Below are positions 1 through 6,183 of a stretch of DNA of 6,634 bases, piece after piece; within the stretch, counting starts at the first letter, position 1; the number at the start of each line of letters is the position of its first letter. The translations under genes and the position numbers were made by a program. The notes beneath the pieces were generated by a model. The model was given only the letters and a program-made list of their open reading frames with translations, did not search any database and had not been told where the DNA came from. This DNA is from Pseudorhodobacter antarcticus (lineage in GTDB: Bacteria > Pseudomonadota > Alphaproteobacteria > Rhodobacterales > Rhodobacteraceae): NCBI GenBank assembly GCA_945897655.1, contig CAMDHB010000202.1, positions 1 to 6,634 of the forward strand, given 5' to 3'.

Positions 1-1
1 G

Positions 2-1447
2 GCCCCCTTTGCCGAAGGCTCGCCCTTTCACGGGCTGGTGGTGCCTGATGATGTGGCGGTGACCAGTCAGGTTCTGTCACAAGCGGATCCGGAGTTGGCG
101 GGGCGGACGATTGCGGCGCTGACCGATGGGACACCGCTGGTTACGCGCAAGGTGGTGGAGCAGGGGCAGGTGGTGTTGTTCCATGTGACGGCCAATGCGG
201 AATGGTCGAACCTGCCGCTGTCGGGGTTGTTCATGTCGATGCTGGAGCGGTTGGCGGTGTCAACGCGGCCAGCATTGCCGGAGTTGAGTGATCTGGCGGG
301 GCAGACCTGGGTGGCCGAGCGGGTGCTGGACGGGTTTGGGCAGGAGGTGCGGGCCGATGCGCTGGCCGGGGTTGATGGGGCCGTTCTGGCAGCGGGGGTG
401 CAGGCGGGGCCGGGTCAGGGCCTGCCGCCGGGTCTGTATGCCGGGGCAGAGAGGCGGGTGGCGTTGAATGCGGTGGGGGCCAAGACGGAGCTTTTGCCGC
501 AGGTCTGGCCTGTGGGCACGAAGGTTGAGGGGCCAAGCGGGGTGGTGGAGCAGAGCCTGAAGGGGGCTGCGTTGGCCGCTGCGCTGGTGTTGTTAAGCTT
601 GGACATTCTGGCGGCGCTGCTGGTGTCGGGGCGGTTGGTGCGGGCGGCGGTGGTGGTACTGGCTGTGATGGCAATGGGGCCGGAGCGGGCGCAGGCGCAG
701 GACGATGTGGCGATTGCGGCGACTGAGGGGGTTATACTCGCCTATGTCGTGACGGGCGATGCGGGCGTGGATGCGGTGTCGAAGGCGGGGCTCTTGGGCC
801 TTGGCGACCAGTTGTGGAACCGCACTGCGGTGGAGCCTCTGGCACCGATGGCGGTGGATGTGGAAAAGGATGAGTTGGCGTTTTATCCCTTTCTGTACTG
901 GCCCGTGCTGGCAGATGCGCCGGTGCCAAGTTCGGCAACCTTTGCCAAGCTGAACCGGTTTCTGCGGACGGGTGGCATGATCCTGTTCGACACGCGGGAT
1001 GGCGATATTGGCGGTGCCACGCCCGAGGCGCAGGCGTTGCAGCGGATTGCGAGTGGGTTGGATATTCCGCCCTTGGAGCCGATTTCCGAGGATCATGTGC
1101 TGACGCGCAGCTTCTATCTGCTGGCCGATTTTCCGGGGCGGTTTGCCGGGGGCGTGCTGTGGGTCGAAGCGCCGCCGCCGGATGCGGAACTTGTCGACGG
1201 CATGCCGTTTCGCAACCTGAACGACGGGGTGACCCCGGTGGTAATTGGCGGGGCGGATTGGGCGAGCGCCTGGGCGGTGGATGACAACGGGATGCCGATG
1301 TTTCCGGTGGGGCGGGGCTATGCCGGTGAACAGCAGCGGGAATATGCGTACCGGTTTGGCATCAACCTGATGATGCATGTGCTGACCGGGAATTACAAAT
1401 CGGACCAGGTGCATGTGCCTGCCTTGTTGGAACGGTTGGGCAAATGA
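2..1447 (+). CDS. DUF4159 domain-containing membrane protein, 3' part (5' end outside window)
   Basis: The reading frame is open to the left edge, so this is the C-terminal 481 residues of a longer protein; the GTG at 38 lies inside the coding sequence and is not the real start. Full-length relatives are about twice as long and begin with a BatA-like two-helix membrane domain (family knowledge). The first part, with the phrase VVLFHVTANAEWSNLPLSG (bases 170-226), is an amidotransferase-like segment typical of these proteins. Two hydrophobic helices follow (about 566-625 and 635-680), separated by an Arg-containing loop, then an AQAQDD motif and the DUF4159 domain (about 722-1402). By the positive-inside rule both soluble parts lie in the periplasm. 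I saw no cysteine. The TGA stop overlaps the next ATG (ATGA), suggesting translational coupling. Relatives sit with MoxR ATPase and DUF58 genes; the biochemical role is unknown, and cell-envelope assembly or chaperoning is inference. Confidence 0.85.
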   Translation, partial: APFAEGSPFHGLVVPDDVAVTSQVLSQADPELAGRTIAALTDGTPLVTRKVVEQGQVVLFHVTANAEWSNLPLSGLFMSMLERLAVSTRPALPELSDLAGQTWVAERVLDGFGQEVRADALAGVDGAVLAAGVQAGPGQGLPPGLYAGAERRVALNAVGAKTELLPQVWPVGTKVEGPSGVVEQSLKGAALAAALVLLSLDILAALLVSGRLVRAAVVVLAVMAMGPERAQAQDDVAIAATEGVILAYVVTGDAGVDAVSKAGLLGLGDQLWNRTAVEPLAPMAVDVEKDELAFYPFLYWPVLADAPVPSSATFAKLNRFLRTGGMILFDTRDGDIGGATPEAQALQRIASGLDIPPLEPISEDHVLTRSFYLLADFPGRFAGGVLWVEAPPPDAELVDGMPFRNLNDGVTPVVIGGADWASAWAVDDNGMPMFPVGRGYAGEQQREYAYRFGINLMMHVLTGNYKSDQVHVPALLERLGK

Positions 1448-3501
1448 CGCAGACGGTGATCTTTGACCCCCTGCTGCCGGTGGCTGTGCTGTGGGCGTTG
1501 ACTGCGCTCGCGGCGGTGCTGTTGGGGTTTGGCATCTGGCGGCGGTTGGCGGGTTGGGCGCTGCGGGCGCTGGCGGCGGGGTTCTTGCTGGTGGCGCTGG
1601 CGGGGCCGAGTTTGCAGGAAGAGGACCGCAAGACGCTGAGCGATATCGTTATTCTGGTGGTGGACCAAAGCGCCAGCCAGGCTTTGGCCGGGCGGCCCGA
1701 GCAGATTGAGGCGGCGGTTGAGGGGGTCAAGGCGAAGGTCGCGGCGTTGGAGAATACGGAACTGCGGGTGGTGACGCTGCGCGATGGGGCCGACAATGCA
1801 GGCACGCTGGCAATGGCGGCGGTGGCCGATGCGCTGGCGCAGGAACCGCGGGCGCGGGTGGCGGGGGTTATCTTGCTCAGCGATGGGCAGGTGCATGATC
1901 TGGGGGTTGCGCCGGGCTTGCCTGCGCCGATGTCGGTGCTGTTGACCGGCAAACAGGCCGATTGGGACCGGCGGTTGGTGATCAAAAGCGCGCCTGCCTT
2001 CGCGATTCTGGGGGAAAAGGCGGTGCTGACCCTGCGGATTGACGATCAGGGCGCGGCGCCGGGCGCGGCGTCGGTGGATCTGACGGTGGCGCTGGATGCC
2101 GAGGCGCCGGTGACGTTCACGGTGCCGGTGGGGCAGGACATGGACCTGCCGATTGAAGTGCCCCATGCCGGGATGAATGTGCTGCAAGTGTCGGTCGCGC
2201 CGCAGGAGGGCGAGTTGACCGACCGCAACAATATGGCTGTGGTGCAGATCAACGGGGTGCGGGACAGGTTGCGGGTGCTGCTCGTCTCAGGCGAGCCGCA
2301 TGCGGGGGAGCGGGTCTGGCGTAACCTGTTGAAATCGGACCCCTCGGTCGATCTGGTGCATTTCACCATTCTGCGGCCACCGGAAAAGCAGGATGGGATT
2401 CCGGTTTCGGAGCTGTCGTTGATCGCCTTTCCGACCAAGGAATTGTTTATCGACAAGATCAAGGATTTCGACTTGATCATCTTTGACCGTTACAGGATGC
2501 GGGGGATATTGCCGCTGAGCTACATCGACAACGTCGTGCAATATGTGAAGAACGGCGGGACGGTGCTGGTGGCGGCGGGGCCGGAGTTTGGCGAGGTGGA
2601 CAGCCTGTGGCGATCACCCCTGGCCGAGATTTTGCCGGTTGAACCGACATCGCAGATCATTTCCGAAGGGTTCCGTCCCGTAGTGACCGAGTTGGGCAAG
2701 CGCCATCCGGTGACCGAAGGGCTGACCGAAGCCGCGCCCGAGGCGGGTTGGGGGCGGTGGTTCCGGCTGATGGAGGTGACGACACGGTCGGGGCAGGTGG
2801 TGATGTCAGGGCCGGGGGACAGGCCGCTTTTGGTGCTGGACCGGGTGGGAGAGGGCCGCATTGCGGTGTTGGCCAGCGATCAGATCTGGCTGTGGGGGCG
2901 GGGGTATGAGGGTGGCGGACCGCAGCTGGAACTGCTGCGGCGGTTGGCGCATTGGATGCTGAAGGAACCCGATCTGGAGGAAGAAAACCTGACGGCCACG
3001 GCGGTGGGGCAGGCGGTGACCTTTACCCGGCGGACGATTCTGGATACCCCGCCGGGGCCGTTGCAGAGCACCGGGCCGGATGGGGCCGTGGTGCCGCTGG
3101 AGTTGCCTCAGGTGGGCCCGGGCCGGTTTGTGGCCGAGTGGCAAGCGCCATCTCTGGGCCTGTACCGGCTGAAGCAGGGGGAGTTGGAGCGGGTGGTGGC
3201 TGTCGGGCCATCGGCGCCGAAGGAGTTTGAGGAGGCGATCGCCAGCGGTGCGGGGCTGACGCCGCTGGTGGCGGCATCAAACGGCGGCATTGTGCGGCTG
3301 GAAGCGGGGATGCCTGACATCCGGCAGGTGCGTGAGGGCCGGCCAGCGGCTGGGCGTGGCTGGATCGGGATCGTGCCGCGCGGGGCCTATGAGACGGGCG
3401 ACATTCAGGTAACCGAGTTCTTGCCAGCCTGGCTATGGCTGATGCTGGCGGCACTGTCCGCGGTGGCGGCCTGGGCGGTCGAGGGGCGGCGACGGGCGTA
3501 G
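1444..3501 (+). CDS. membrane-anchored VWA-like / glutamine amidotransferase-like protein
   Basis: The protein has 685 residues. Two N-terminal membrane helices (about 11-31 and 36-54) are joined by an IWRRLAGW loop, and a third helix (about 659-678) is followed by GRRRA, so the roughly 600-residue middle should be periplasmic. After helix 2 comes a von Willebrand A-like domain (about 67-170) with an apparently complete metal site: DQSAS (D74, S76, S78), T121 and D147 of LLSDG. A beta-rich stretch (about 180-270) leads to an amidotransferase-like fold (about 276-400, and on to about 510) that starts RLRVLLVSGEPHAGE. The protein contains no cysteine, so cysteine-dependent amidotransferase catalysis is excluded. 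The start is set by the ATGA overlap with the upstream gene; no strong Shine-Dalgarno is visible, which fits coupled translation. It probably works with the DUF4159 partner as a binding or scaffolding component of a MoxR-type envelope system; that role is inference. Confidence 0.82.
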   Translation: MTQTVIFDPLLPVAVLWALTALAAVLLGFGIWRRLAGWALRALAAGFLLVALAGPSLQEEDRKTLSDIVILVVDQSASQALAGRPEQIEAAVEGVKAKVAALENTELRVVTLRDGADNAGTLAMAAVADALAQEPRARVAGVILLSDGQVHDLGVAPGLPAPMSVLLTGKQADWDRRLVIKSAPAFAILGEKAVLTLRIDDQGAAPGAASVDLTVALDAEAPVTFTVPVGQDMDLPIEVPHAGMNVLQVSVAPQEGELTDRNNMAVVQINGVRDRLRVLLVSGEPHAGERVWRNLLKSDPSVDLVHFTILRPPEKQDGIPVSELSLIAFPTKELFIDKIKDFDLIIFDRYRMRGILPLSYIDNVVQYVKNGGTVLVAAGPEFGEVDSLWRSPLAEILPVEPTSQIISEGFRPVVTELGKRHPVTEGLTEAAPEAGWGRWFRLMEVTTRSGQVVMSGPGDRPLLVLDRVGEGRIAVLASDQIWLWGRGYEGGGPQLELLRRLAHWMLKEPDLEEENLTATAVGQAVTFTRRTILDTPPGPLQSTGPDGAVVPLELPQVGPGRFVAEWQAPSLGLYRLKQGELERVVAVGPSAPKEFEEAIASGAGLTPLVAASNGGIVRLEAGMPDIRQVREGRPAAGRGWIGIVPRGAYETGDIQVTEFLPAWLWLMLAALSAVAAWAVEGRRRA

Positions 3502-3528
3502 GGAAGATGGGCGCATCGCCCATCCTAC
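3498..3528. repeat. REP-like palindrome overlapping the stop codon
   Basis: An exact 8-bp inverted repeat, GATGGGCG (3506-3513) and CGCCCATC (3517-3524), encloses a 3-base CAT loop. It is flanked by GTAG (3498-3501) and CTAC (3525-3528), which also pair if the four bases GGAA bulge out. GTAG includes the TAG stop of the upstream gene. There is no T-run on either side, so it is not a classical intrinsic terminator. It could be an mRNA 3'-end stabiliser, a factor-dependent termination or attenuation site, or a dispersed palindromic repeat. Only one copy occurs here, so the repeat-family idea is inference. Confidence 0.5.
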
Positions 3529-3537
3529 AAGTCGCCT

Positions 3538-3566
3538 CTTGAAAGGGGAAATTGCCGTTCCCAAAT
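3538..3566 (+). promoter_or_regulatory. putative RpoH (sigma-32) heat-shock promoter for hsp20
   Basis: CTTGAAA at 3538-3544 matches the sigma-32 -35 consensus exactly. TCCCAAAT at 3559-3566 matches five of the seven informative positions of the -10 consensus CCCCATNT, and the 14-base spacer is in the usual range. Transcription would begin near 3572-3575, giving a leader of about 83 bases before the hsp20 start. It lies directly upstream of a small heat-shock gene, where this promoter class is expected. The consensus used is that of enterobacteria; alphaproteobacterial RpoH sites are similar. Confidence 0.65.
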
Positions 3567-3607
3567 GAGGGATGCGTCGGATGCCAATGATGGGTTCGGC
3601 GTTTATC

Positions 3608-3659
3608 TGGCCCGTCCCGTCGTGGGAGGGCCATTCATCGCTCAAACGAGGATGCCATG
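3608..3659 (+). promoter_or_regulatory. ROSE-like RNA thermometer in the hsp20 leader
   Basis: Two consecutive hairpins fill the end of the leader. The first (3608-3633) pairs TGGCCC with GGGCCA and TCCC with GGGA around a GTCGT loop: 10 bp with one bulged G (3614). The second pairs CATC (3636-3639) with GATG (3651-3654) and CTC (3641-3643) with GAG (3648-3650) around an AAAC loop, leaving G3640 bulged; CAT (3632-3634) could also pair with the AUG. This hides the GAGGA Shine-Dalgarno. UCGCU at 3638-3642 matches the U(U/C)GCU motif of ROSE thermometers, including the G unpaired opposite the Shine-Dalgarno. ROSE elements repress small heat-shock genes in alphaproteobacteria at normal temperature and melt on heating. 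No folding energy was calculated. Confidence 0.65.
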
Positions 3660-4124
3660 CAAACGTTGAATTTCGCCCCGCTGTACCGTGCTACTGTTGG
3701 CTTTGACCGGATCGCTGACCTGATGGACCGGGCCCTGACGACCGAGGTCGCCCAGCCGACCTATCCGCCTTACAACATTGAAAAGACCGCTGACGATGCG
3801 TATCGCATCTCAATCGCCGTGGCCGGGTTTGGGCCGGACGACCTGACGGTTGAGGTCAGGGACAACGCGCTGCATGTGTCGGCCAAGCGGTCGGATGAGG
3901 CGGCCCAGAAGGCCTATCTGCACCGGGGCATCGCCACCCGCGCCTTTGAACGCCGCTTTGCCTTGGCCGATCATGTGCGCGTGACGGGTGCCAACCATGA
4001 GAACGGGATGCTGCACATCGATCTGGTGCGCGAGACGCCCGAGGCGTTGAAGCCGCGCCGGATTGCGATTGGCCGTCAGGCGGGCACCGTAGTGCCGGCG
4101 CTGGAAGGCACTGCCGTCAACTGA
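3657..4124 (+). CDS. small heat-shock protein, Hsp20/IbpA type
   Basis: This is a 155-residue ATP-independent holdase chaperone of the alpha-crystallin family, predicted to bind unfolding cytosolic proteins and keep them refoldable. The short N-terminal arm contains FDRIADLMDRAL. The alpha-crystallin domain spans about 38-128, starting YPPYNIEK and including the hallmark RAFERRFALADHV (95-107) and NGML (116-119) of the last strands. The C-terminal tail carries the I-x-I oligomerisation motif (I136-A-I138). Length and motifs fit class A (IbpA-like) bacterial Hsp20. The ATG at 3657 follows GAGGA (3648-3652) by 4 bases, and the Shine-Dalgarno is sequestered in the leader hairpin. With the RpoH-like promoter upstream and terminator 4150-4178 downstream it appears monocistronic and heat-induced at both transcription and translation. 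The family call is firm; the regulation is inferred from sequence. Confidence 0.95.
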   Translation: MQTLNFAPLYRATVGFDRIADLMDRALTTEVAQPTYPPYNIEKTADDAYRISIAVAGFGPDDLTVEVRDNALHVSAKRSDEAAQKAYLHRGIATRAFERRFALADHVRVTGANHENGMLHIDLVRETPEALKPRRIAIGRQAGTVVPALEGTAVN

Positions 4125-4149
4125 TCTAACGGGAGCAGTCTGAAATGGT

Positions 4150-4178
4150 GGCCCGGGTCGTGTGACCCGGGCCTTTTT
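4150..4178 (+). terminator. intrinsic terminator of hsp20
   Basis: A perfect 10-bp GC-rich stem, GGCCCGGGTC (4150-4159) with GACCCGGGCC (4164-4173), has a GTGT tetraloop and is followed by TTTTT (4174-4178). It lies 25 bases after the hsp20 stop and should separate hsp20 from the PLP enzyme gene. Confidence 0.93.
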
Positions 4179-4207
4179 CTGTGCCCTTGCCAAGGTGGGG
4201 GGCCTTC

Positions 4208-4250
4208 GGGCAGATGGGGCTGACCCGGAGGTTGCCCCATGTATCTGCCC
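4208..4250 (+). promoter_or_regulatory. stem-loop enclosing the RBS and start codon of the PLP enzyme gene
   Basis: GGGCAGAT (4208-4215) pairs exactly with ATCTGCCC (4243-4250), and the adjoining GGGGC (4216-4220) pairs with GCCCC (4234-4238), giving 13 bp. The 13-base loop contains the Shine-Dalgarno GGAGGT (4227-4232). The only interruption is a bulge of four bases, ATGT (4239-4242), which includes the start codon. The pairing is read directly from sequence. A role in translational control, or as a DNA-level operator, is inference; no known riboswitch class was recognised. Confidence 0.45.
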
Positions 4251-5477
4251 CATCCCGCCAAACCCGCTGTGCCGCTGGCCCATGATGGATTGCGCCCGGC
4301 CACCCGCGCGCTGGACGCAGGCTTGCGGCCTGATCCGGTGACCGGGGCGATTGCGCCCAATATCTCGATGTCGGTGAACAATGTGTTCAGCCCCGGTGCT
4401 GGCACGTTTTCGGCGGAAGGCGCGGATCTGACGGCGCAGCCCTATCTTTACGCCCGCTGGACCAACCCCACGGTGCGCGATCTGGAGCGGCGGTTGGCCG
4501 GGTTGGAGGGGGGCGAGGATGCCTTGGCCTGTGCCACCGGGGTGGCGGCGATTGCGGCGGTTTTTCTGGCGGTGCTGAAGGGCGGGGATCATCTGATCAT
4601 CTCGGACGTCTGCTATGCCGGGGCGTATGAGCTAGCGACGCGGGTGTTGCCGGGGTTTGGGATTGAGGTGACGGCGGTGAACCTGTCGGACCTTGATGCA
4701 GTGCGGCGGGCGATCCGGCCCAACACCCGGCTGATCCATGCGGAAAGCCCCTGCAACCCCTTGTTGCGGTTGACCGATCTGGCTGGGTTGGCGGCAATTG
4801 CGCGGGCGGCGGGGGTGATGACCAGCGTGGACAGCACGCTGGCAACGCCGGTTCTGACGCGGCCCTTGGCGCATGGGATTGATCTGGTGATCCATTCCTT
4901 GACCAAGTTCATGAACGGGCATGGCGATGCCCTTGGCGGGGCCGTGATCGGGCGGTCAGAGGTCGTGTCGCGGATACGGTCGCAAAGCGGGGTGTATCTG
5001 GGGGCGACGTTGGGGGCGCAGAATGCTTGGCTGATATTGCGGGGCATCGACACGCTGTATCCGCGGTTGCGGCTGGCGTCAGAGAATTCGCTGACCTTGG
5101 CGCAGTGGTTGGAGGGGCAGGGCGCGGTCAGCCGTGTGGTCTATCCGGGGTTGGACAGCCATCCGCAGCGGGATTTGGCGCGGCGGCAGATGGATCTGGG
5201 CGGCGGGATGCTGACGTTTCAGGTCGCCGACCCGTCCGCGATGGCGGTGCGGATGGCGGAACGGTTCCGGGTCATCCACTATGCCTTTTCGCTGGGGCAT
5301 CAGAGGTCGATATGTGTGCTGATCCCGACGGCGGAAATCCAAGCCAGCACCTACCGGATGGAGGGGGCGGCGTTGGAGGAGTATCGGGCCTGGGCCGGGG
5401 ACGGGGTGTTCCGGCTGTCGGTGGGGTTGGAGGATGTGGCGGATTTGCGGGACGATCTGGCGCGGGTGTTGGGGTAG
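4239..5477 (+). CDS. PLP-dependent Cys/Met metabolism enzyme (cystathionine gamma-synthase/lyase family)
   Basis: The protein has 412 residues, close to the usual 390-430 for this fold-type I family of sulfur amino acid lyases and synthases. Visible family features are YARWTNPT (71-78), the Tyr/Arg pair that binds PLP phosphate across the subunit interface; CATGVAAI (98-105); Y126 in the segment that stacks on PLP; the cofactor aspartate in VDST (D198); SLTKFMNGHGD (220-230) with K223 as Schiff-base lysine; and FRLSVGLED (391-399) with R393 as the likely carboxylate-binding arginine. The ATG follows GGAGGT by 6 bases, and the N-terminal segment with ATRALDAGLRPD matches the family opening. 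The residue aligning with the methionine gamma-lyase active-site cysteine appears to be glycine (YAG, 126-128), so that activity is not assured. SLGHQRSICVLIPTAEI (351-367) differs from textbook cystathionine enzymes. The exact substrate cannot be assigned, and no neighbouring gene points to a pathway. Confidence 0.88.
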   Translation: MYLPHPAKPAVPLAHDGLRPATRALDAGLRPDPVTGAIAPNISMSVNNVFSPGAGTFSAEGADLTAQPYLYARWTNPTVRDLERRLAGLEGGEDALACATGVAAIAAVFLAVLKGGDHLIISDVCYAGAYELATRVLPGFGIEVTAVNLSDLDAVRRAIRPNTRLIHAESPCNPLLRLTDLAGLAAIARAAGVMTSVDSTLATPVLTRPLAHGIDLVIHSLTKFMNGHGDALGGAVIGRSEVVSRIRSQSGVYLGATLGAQNAWLILRGIDTLYPRLRLASENSLTLAQWLEGQGAVSRVVYPGLDSHPQRDLARRQMDLGGGMLTFQVADPSAMAVRMAERFRVIHYAFSLGHQRSICVLIPTAEIQASTYRMEGAALEEYRAWAGDGVFRLSVGLEDVADLRDDLARVLG

Positions 5478-5487
5478 GGCATGCACC

Positions 5488-5517
5488 AAAAAAAGGGGGC
5501 CGGACTGAACCGGCCCC
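5488..5517 (-). terminator. intrinsic terminator of the peptidoglycan-binding protein gene
   Basis: An 8-bp perfect stem, GGGGCCGG (5496-5503) with CCGGCCCC (5510-5517), has a 6-base loop. On the plus strand it is preceded by seven A (5488-5494), so read from the minus strand the stem is followed by a T-run. It lies 27 bases beyond the stop of the minus-strand gene. There is no T-run on the plus side, so it would be at best a weak stop for the convergent PLP enzyme gene, which ends 10 bases away. Confidence 0.85.
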
Positions 5518-5544
5518 AAGTTGGGACGACGGGATGGGGACGAT

Positions 5545-6033
5545 TTAGAACAGCAATCCGTCCAGCACGTTGTAGGCGCCGGCGCGGGAGTTCAGGTCTG
5601 CGGCCTTGCCGGTGCGGTTGGCATAGGCGGTGATGGCGTTGTAGGTGCCGGGGCCAAAGGAGCCGTCGATATTGCCGTAGTAATAGCCGTAGGCGGTCAG
5701 GGTCGACTGGATGCGGCGCTGTTCATTGTCGGAATAGCTGCCAAAGGCCATGCCGATGGGCGTGCCATAGATGCTGACCGGCTGCGGTTCATACCGCACA
5801 GGACGCTCCTGGTAGGGCTGGTAATGCGGCTGGGGGGCGGTTTGGGGCCGATTGGCGCGGGACGAGTTCTTGATCATTTGACCCAGCAGAAGGGTCGTGG
5901 CGACGCCAGCCAGAAACTGCTGTTCGGATTTGCCCCAGGCCAATGCGGGGGTCGCCCCGGAGGCCAGGACGGCGATGGTGGTGACGCCGGCGATCAGAGT
6001 GCGTTTGGTGTTGGCGAACATGGAAGGCAGCAT
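5545..6033 (-). CDS. secreted peptidoglycan-binding domain protein
   Basis: The protein has 162 residues. The N-terminus is a Sec signal peptide: NTKR, a hydrophobic core TLIAGVTTIAVLASG, then TPALA with probable cleavage after A32. A conserved-looking GKSEQQFLAGVATTLLLGQMI (34-54) follows, then a Pro/Gln/Tyr-rich linker (about 60-90). The C-terminal segment (101-162) resembles a peptidoglycan-binding-1 domain: NEQRRIQSTL, YGYYYGNIDGSFGPGT, AITAY. It is expected to reside in the periplasm or at the wall; no catalytic domain is present. The start at 6033 is chosen because AAGGA (AGGA at 6040-6043) lies 6 bases upstream and the signal peptide begins there. The frame extends to 6138, but those residues are Pro/Arg-rich and overlap the upstream terminator. 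A later ATG at 6021 has no Shine-Dalgarno. The binding function is inferred from domain similarity. Confidence 0.85.
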   Translation of the reverse strand: MLPSMFANTKRTLIAGVTTIAVLASGATPALAWGKSEQQFLAGVATTLLLGQMIKNSSRANRPQTAPQPHYQPYQERPVRYEPQPVSIYGTPIGMAFGSYSDNEQRRIQSTLTAYGYYYGNIDGSFGPGTYNAITAYANRTGKAADLNSRAGAYNVLDGLLF

Positions 6034-6130
6034 GTCAGGTCCTTTCGGGTTTCGGTTGGGCAGGTGCCGTGGGAAGGATCCCGGTGGCGTTTGCCTTGGA
6101 CCAGACATGGGGCAATGGGGCGGGCTAAGC

Positions 6131-6168
6131 AAAAACACCCGGCTGTTATGCGATAGCAGCCGGGTGTT
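6131..6168 (-). terminator. intrinsic terminator of the cupin gene
   Basis: A 12-bp perfect inverted repeat, AACACCCGGCTG (6134-6145) with CAGCCGGGTGTT (6157-6168), continues through a T-G wobble and TAT/ATA to a GCG loop, about 16 bp in all. The plus strand has AAAAA at 6131-6135, so in the minus direction the stem ends in a T-run. It begins 16 bases past the cupin stop and insulates the downstream gene. The interval 6034-6130 should hold that gene's promoter, but no convincing -35/-10 pair is visible. Confidence 0.92.
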
Positions 6169-6183
6169 CTCCGCCTAAACCAT

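Noticed and set aside
38..40. GTG at 38 as a start codon of the first gene
   Set aside because: The frame continues to the window edge without a stop and the upstream residues fit the family; no Shine-Dalgarno precedes it.
593..1414. 273-residue open frame on the minus strand opposite the DUF4159 gene
   Set aside because: Its His/Arg/Pro-rich composition without domain-like pattern is typical of an antisense shadow in GC-rich DNA; the plus-strand frame has clear family motifs.
1393..2187. 264-residue minus-strand open frame opposite the VWA-like gene (with a 207-residue overlapping one)
   Set aside because: His/Arg/Gln-rich low-complexity translation and no Shine-Dalgarno; it exists because the sense gene rarely uses codons that read as stops on the other strand.
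4179..4226. Promoter for the PLP enzyme gene
   Set aside because: A TTGCCA-like hexamer is present, but no AT-rich -10 at suitable spacing was found, so no promoter is claimed.
3810..4592. 260-residue minus-strand open frame across hsp20 and the start of the PLP gene
   Set aside because: It runs through the hsp20 terminator and two well-supported plus-strand genes, and its Arg/His/Gly-rich composition lacks recognisable motifs.
5027..5548. 173-residue plus-strand frame inside and past the PLP enzyme gene
   Set aside because: Gly-rich out-of-frame reading of the PLP gene; the true frame keeps the family C-terminus to 5477.
6034..6138. N-terminal extension of the peptidoglycan-binding protein up to ATG 6138
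   Set aside because: It would start inside the cupin terminator, encodes a Pro/Arg-rich stretch, and places the signal peptide internally; start 6033 has a Shine-Dalgarno at proper spacing.
5521..6156. 211-residue plus-strand open frame opposite the peptidoglycan-binding protein
   Set aside because: Gly/Ala/Val repeats are the complement of the minus-strand gene, which has a signal peptide, RBS and terminator of its own.
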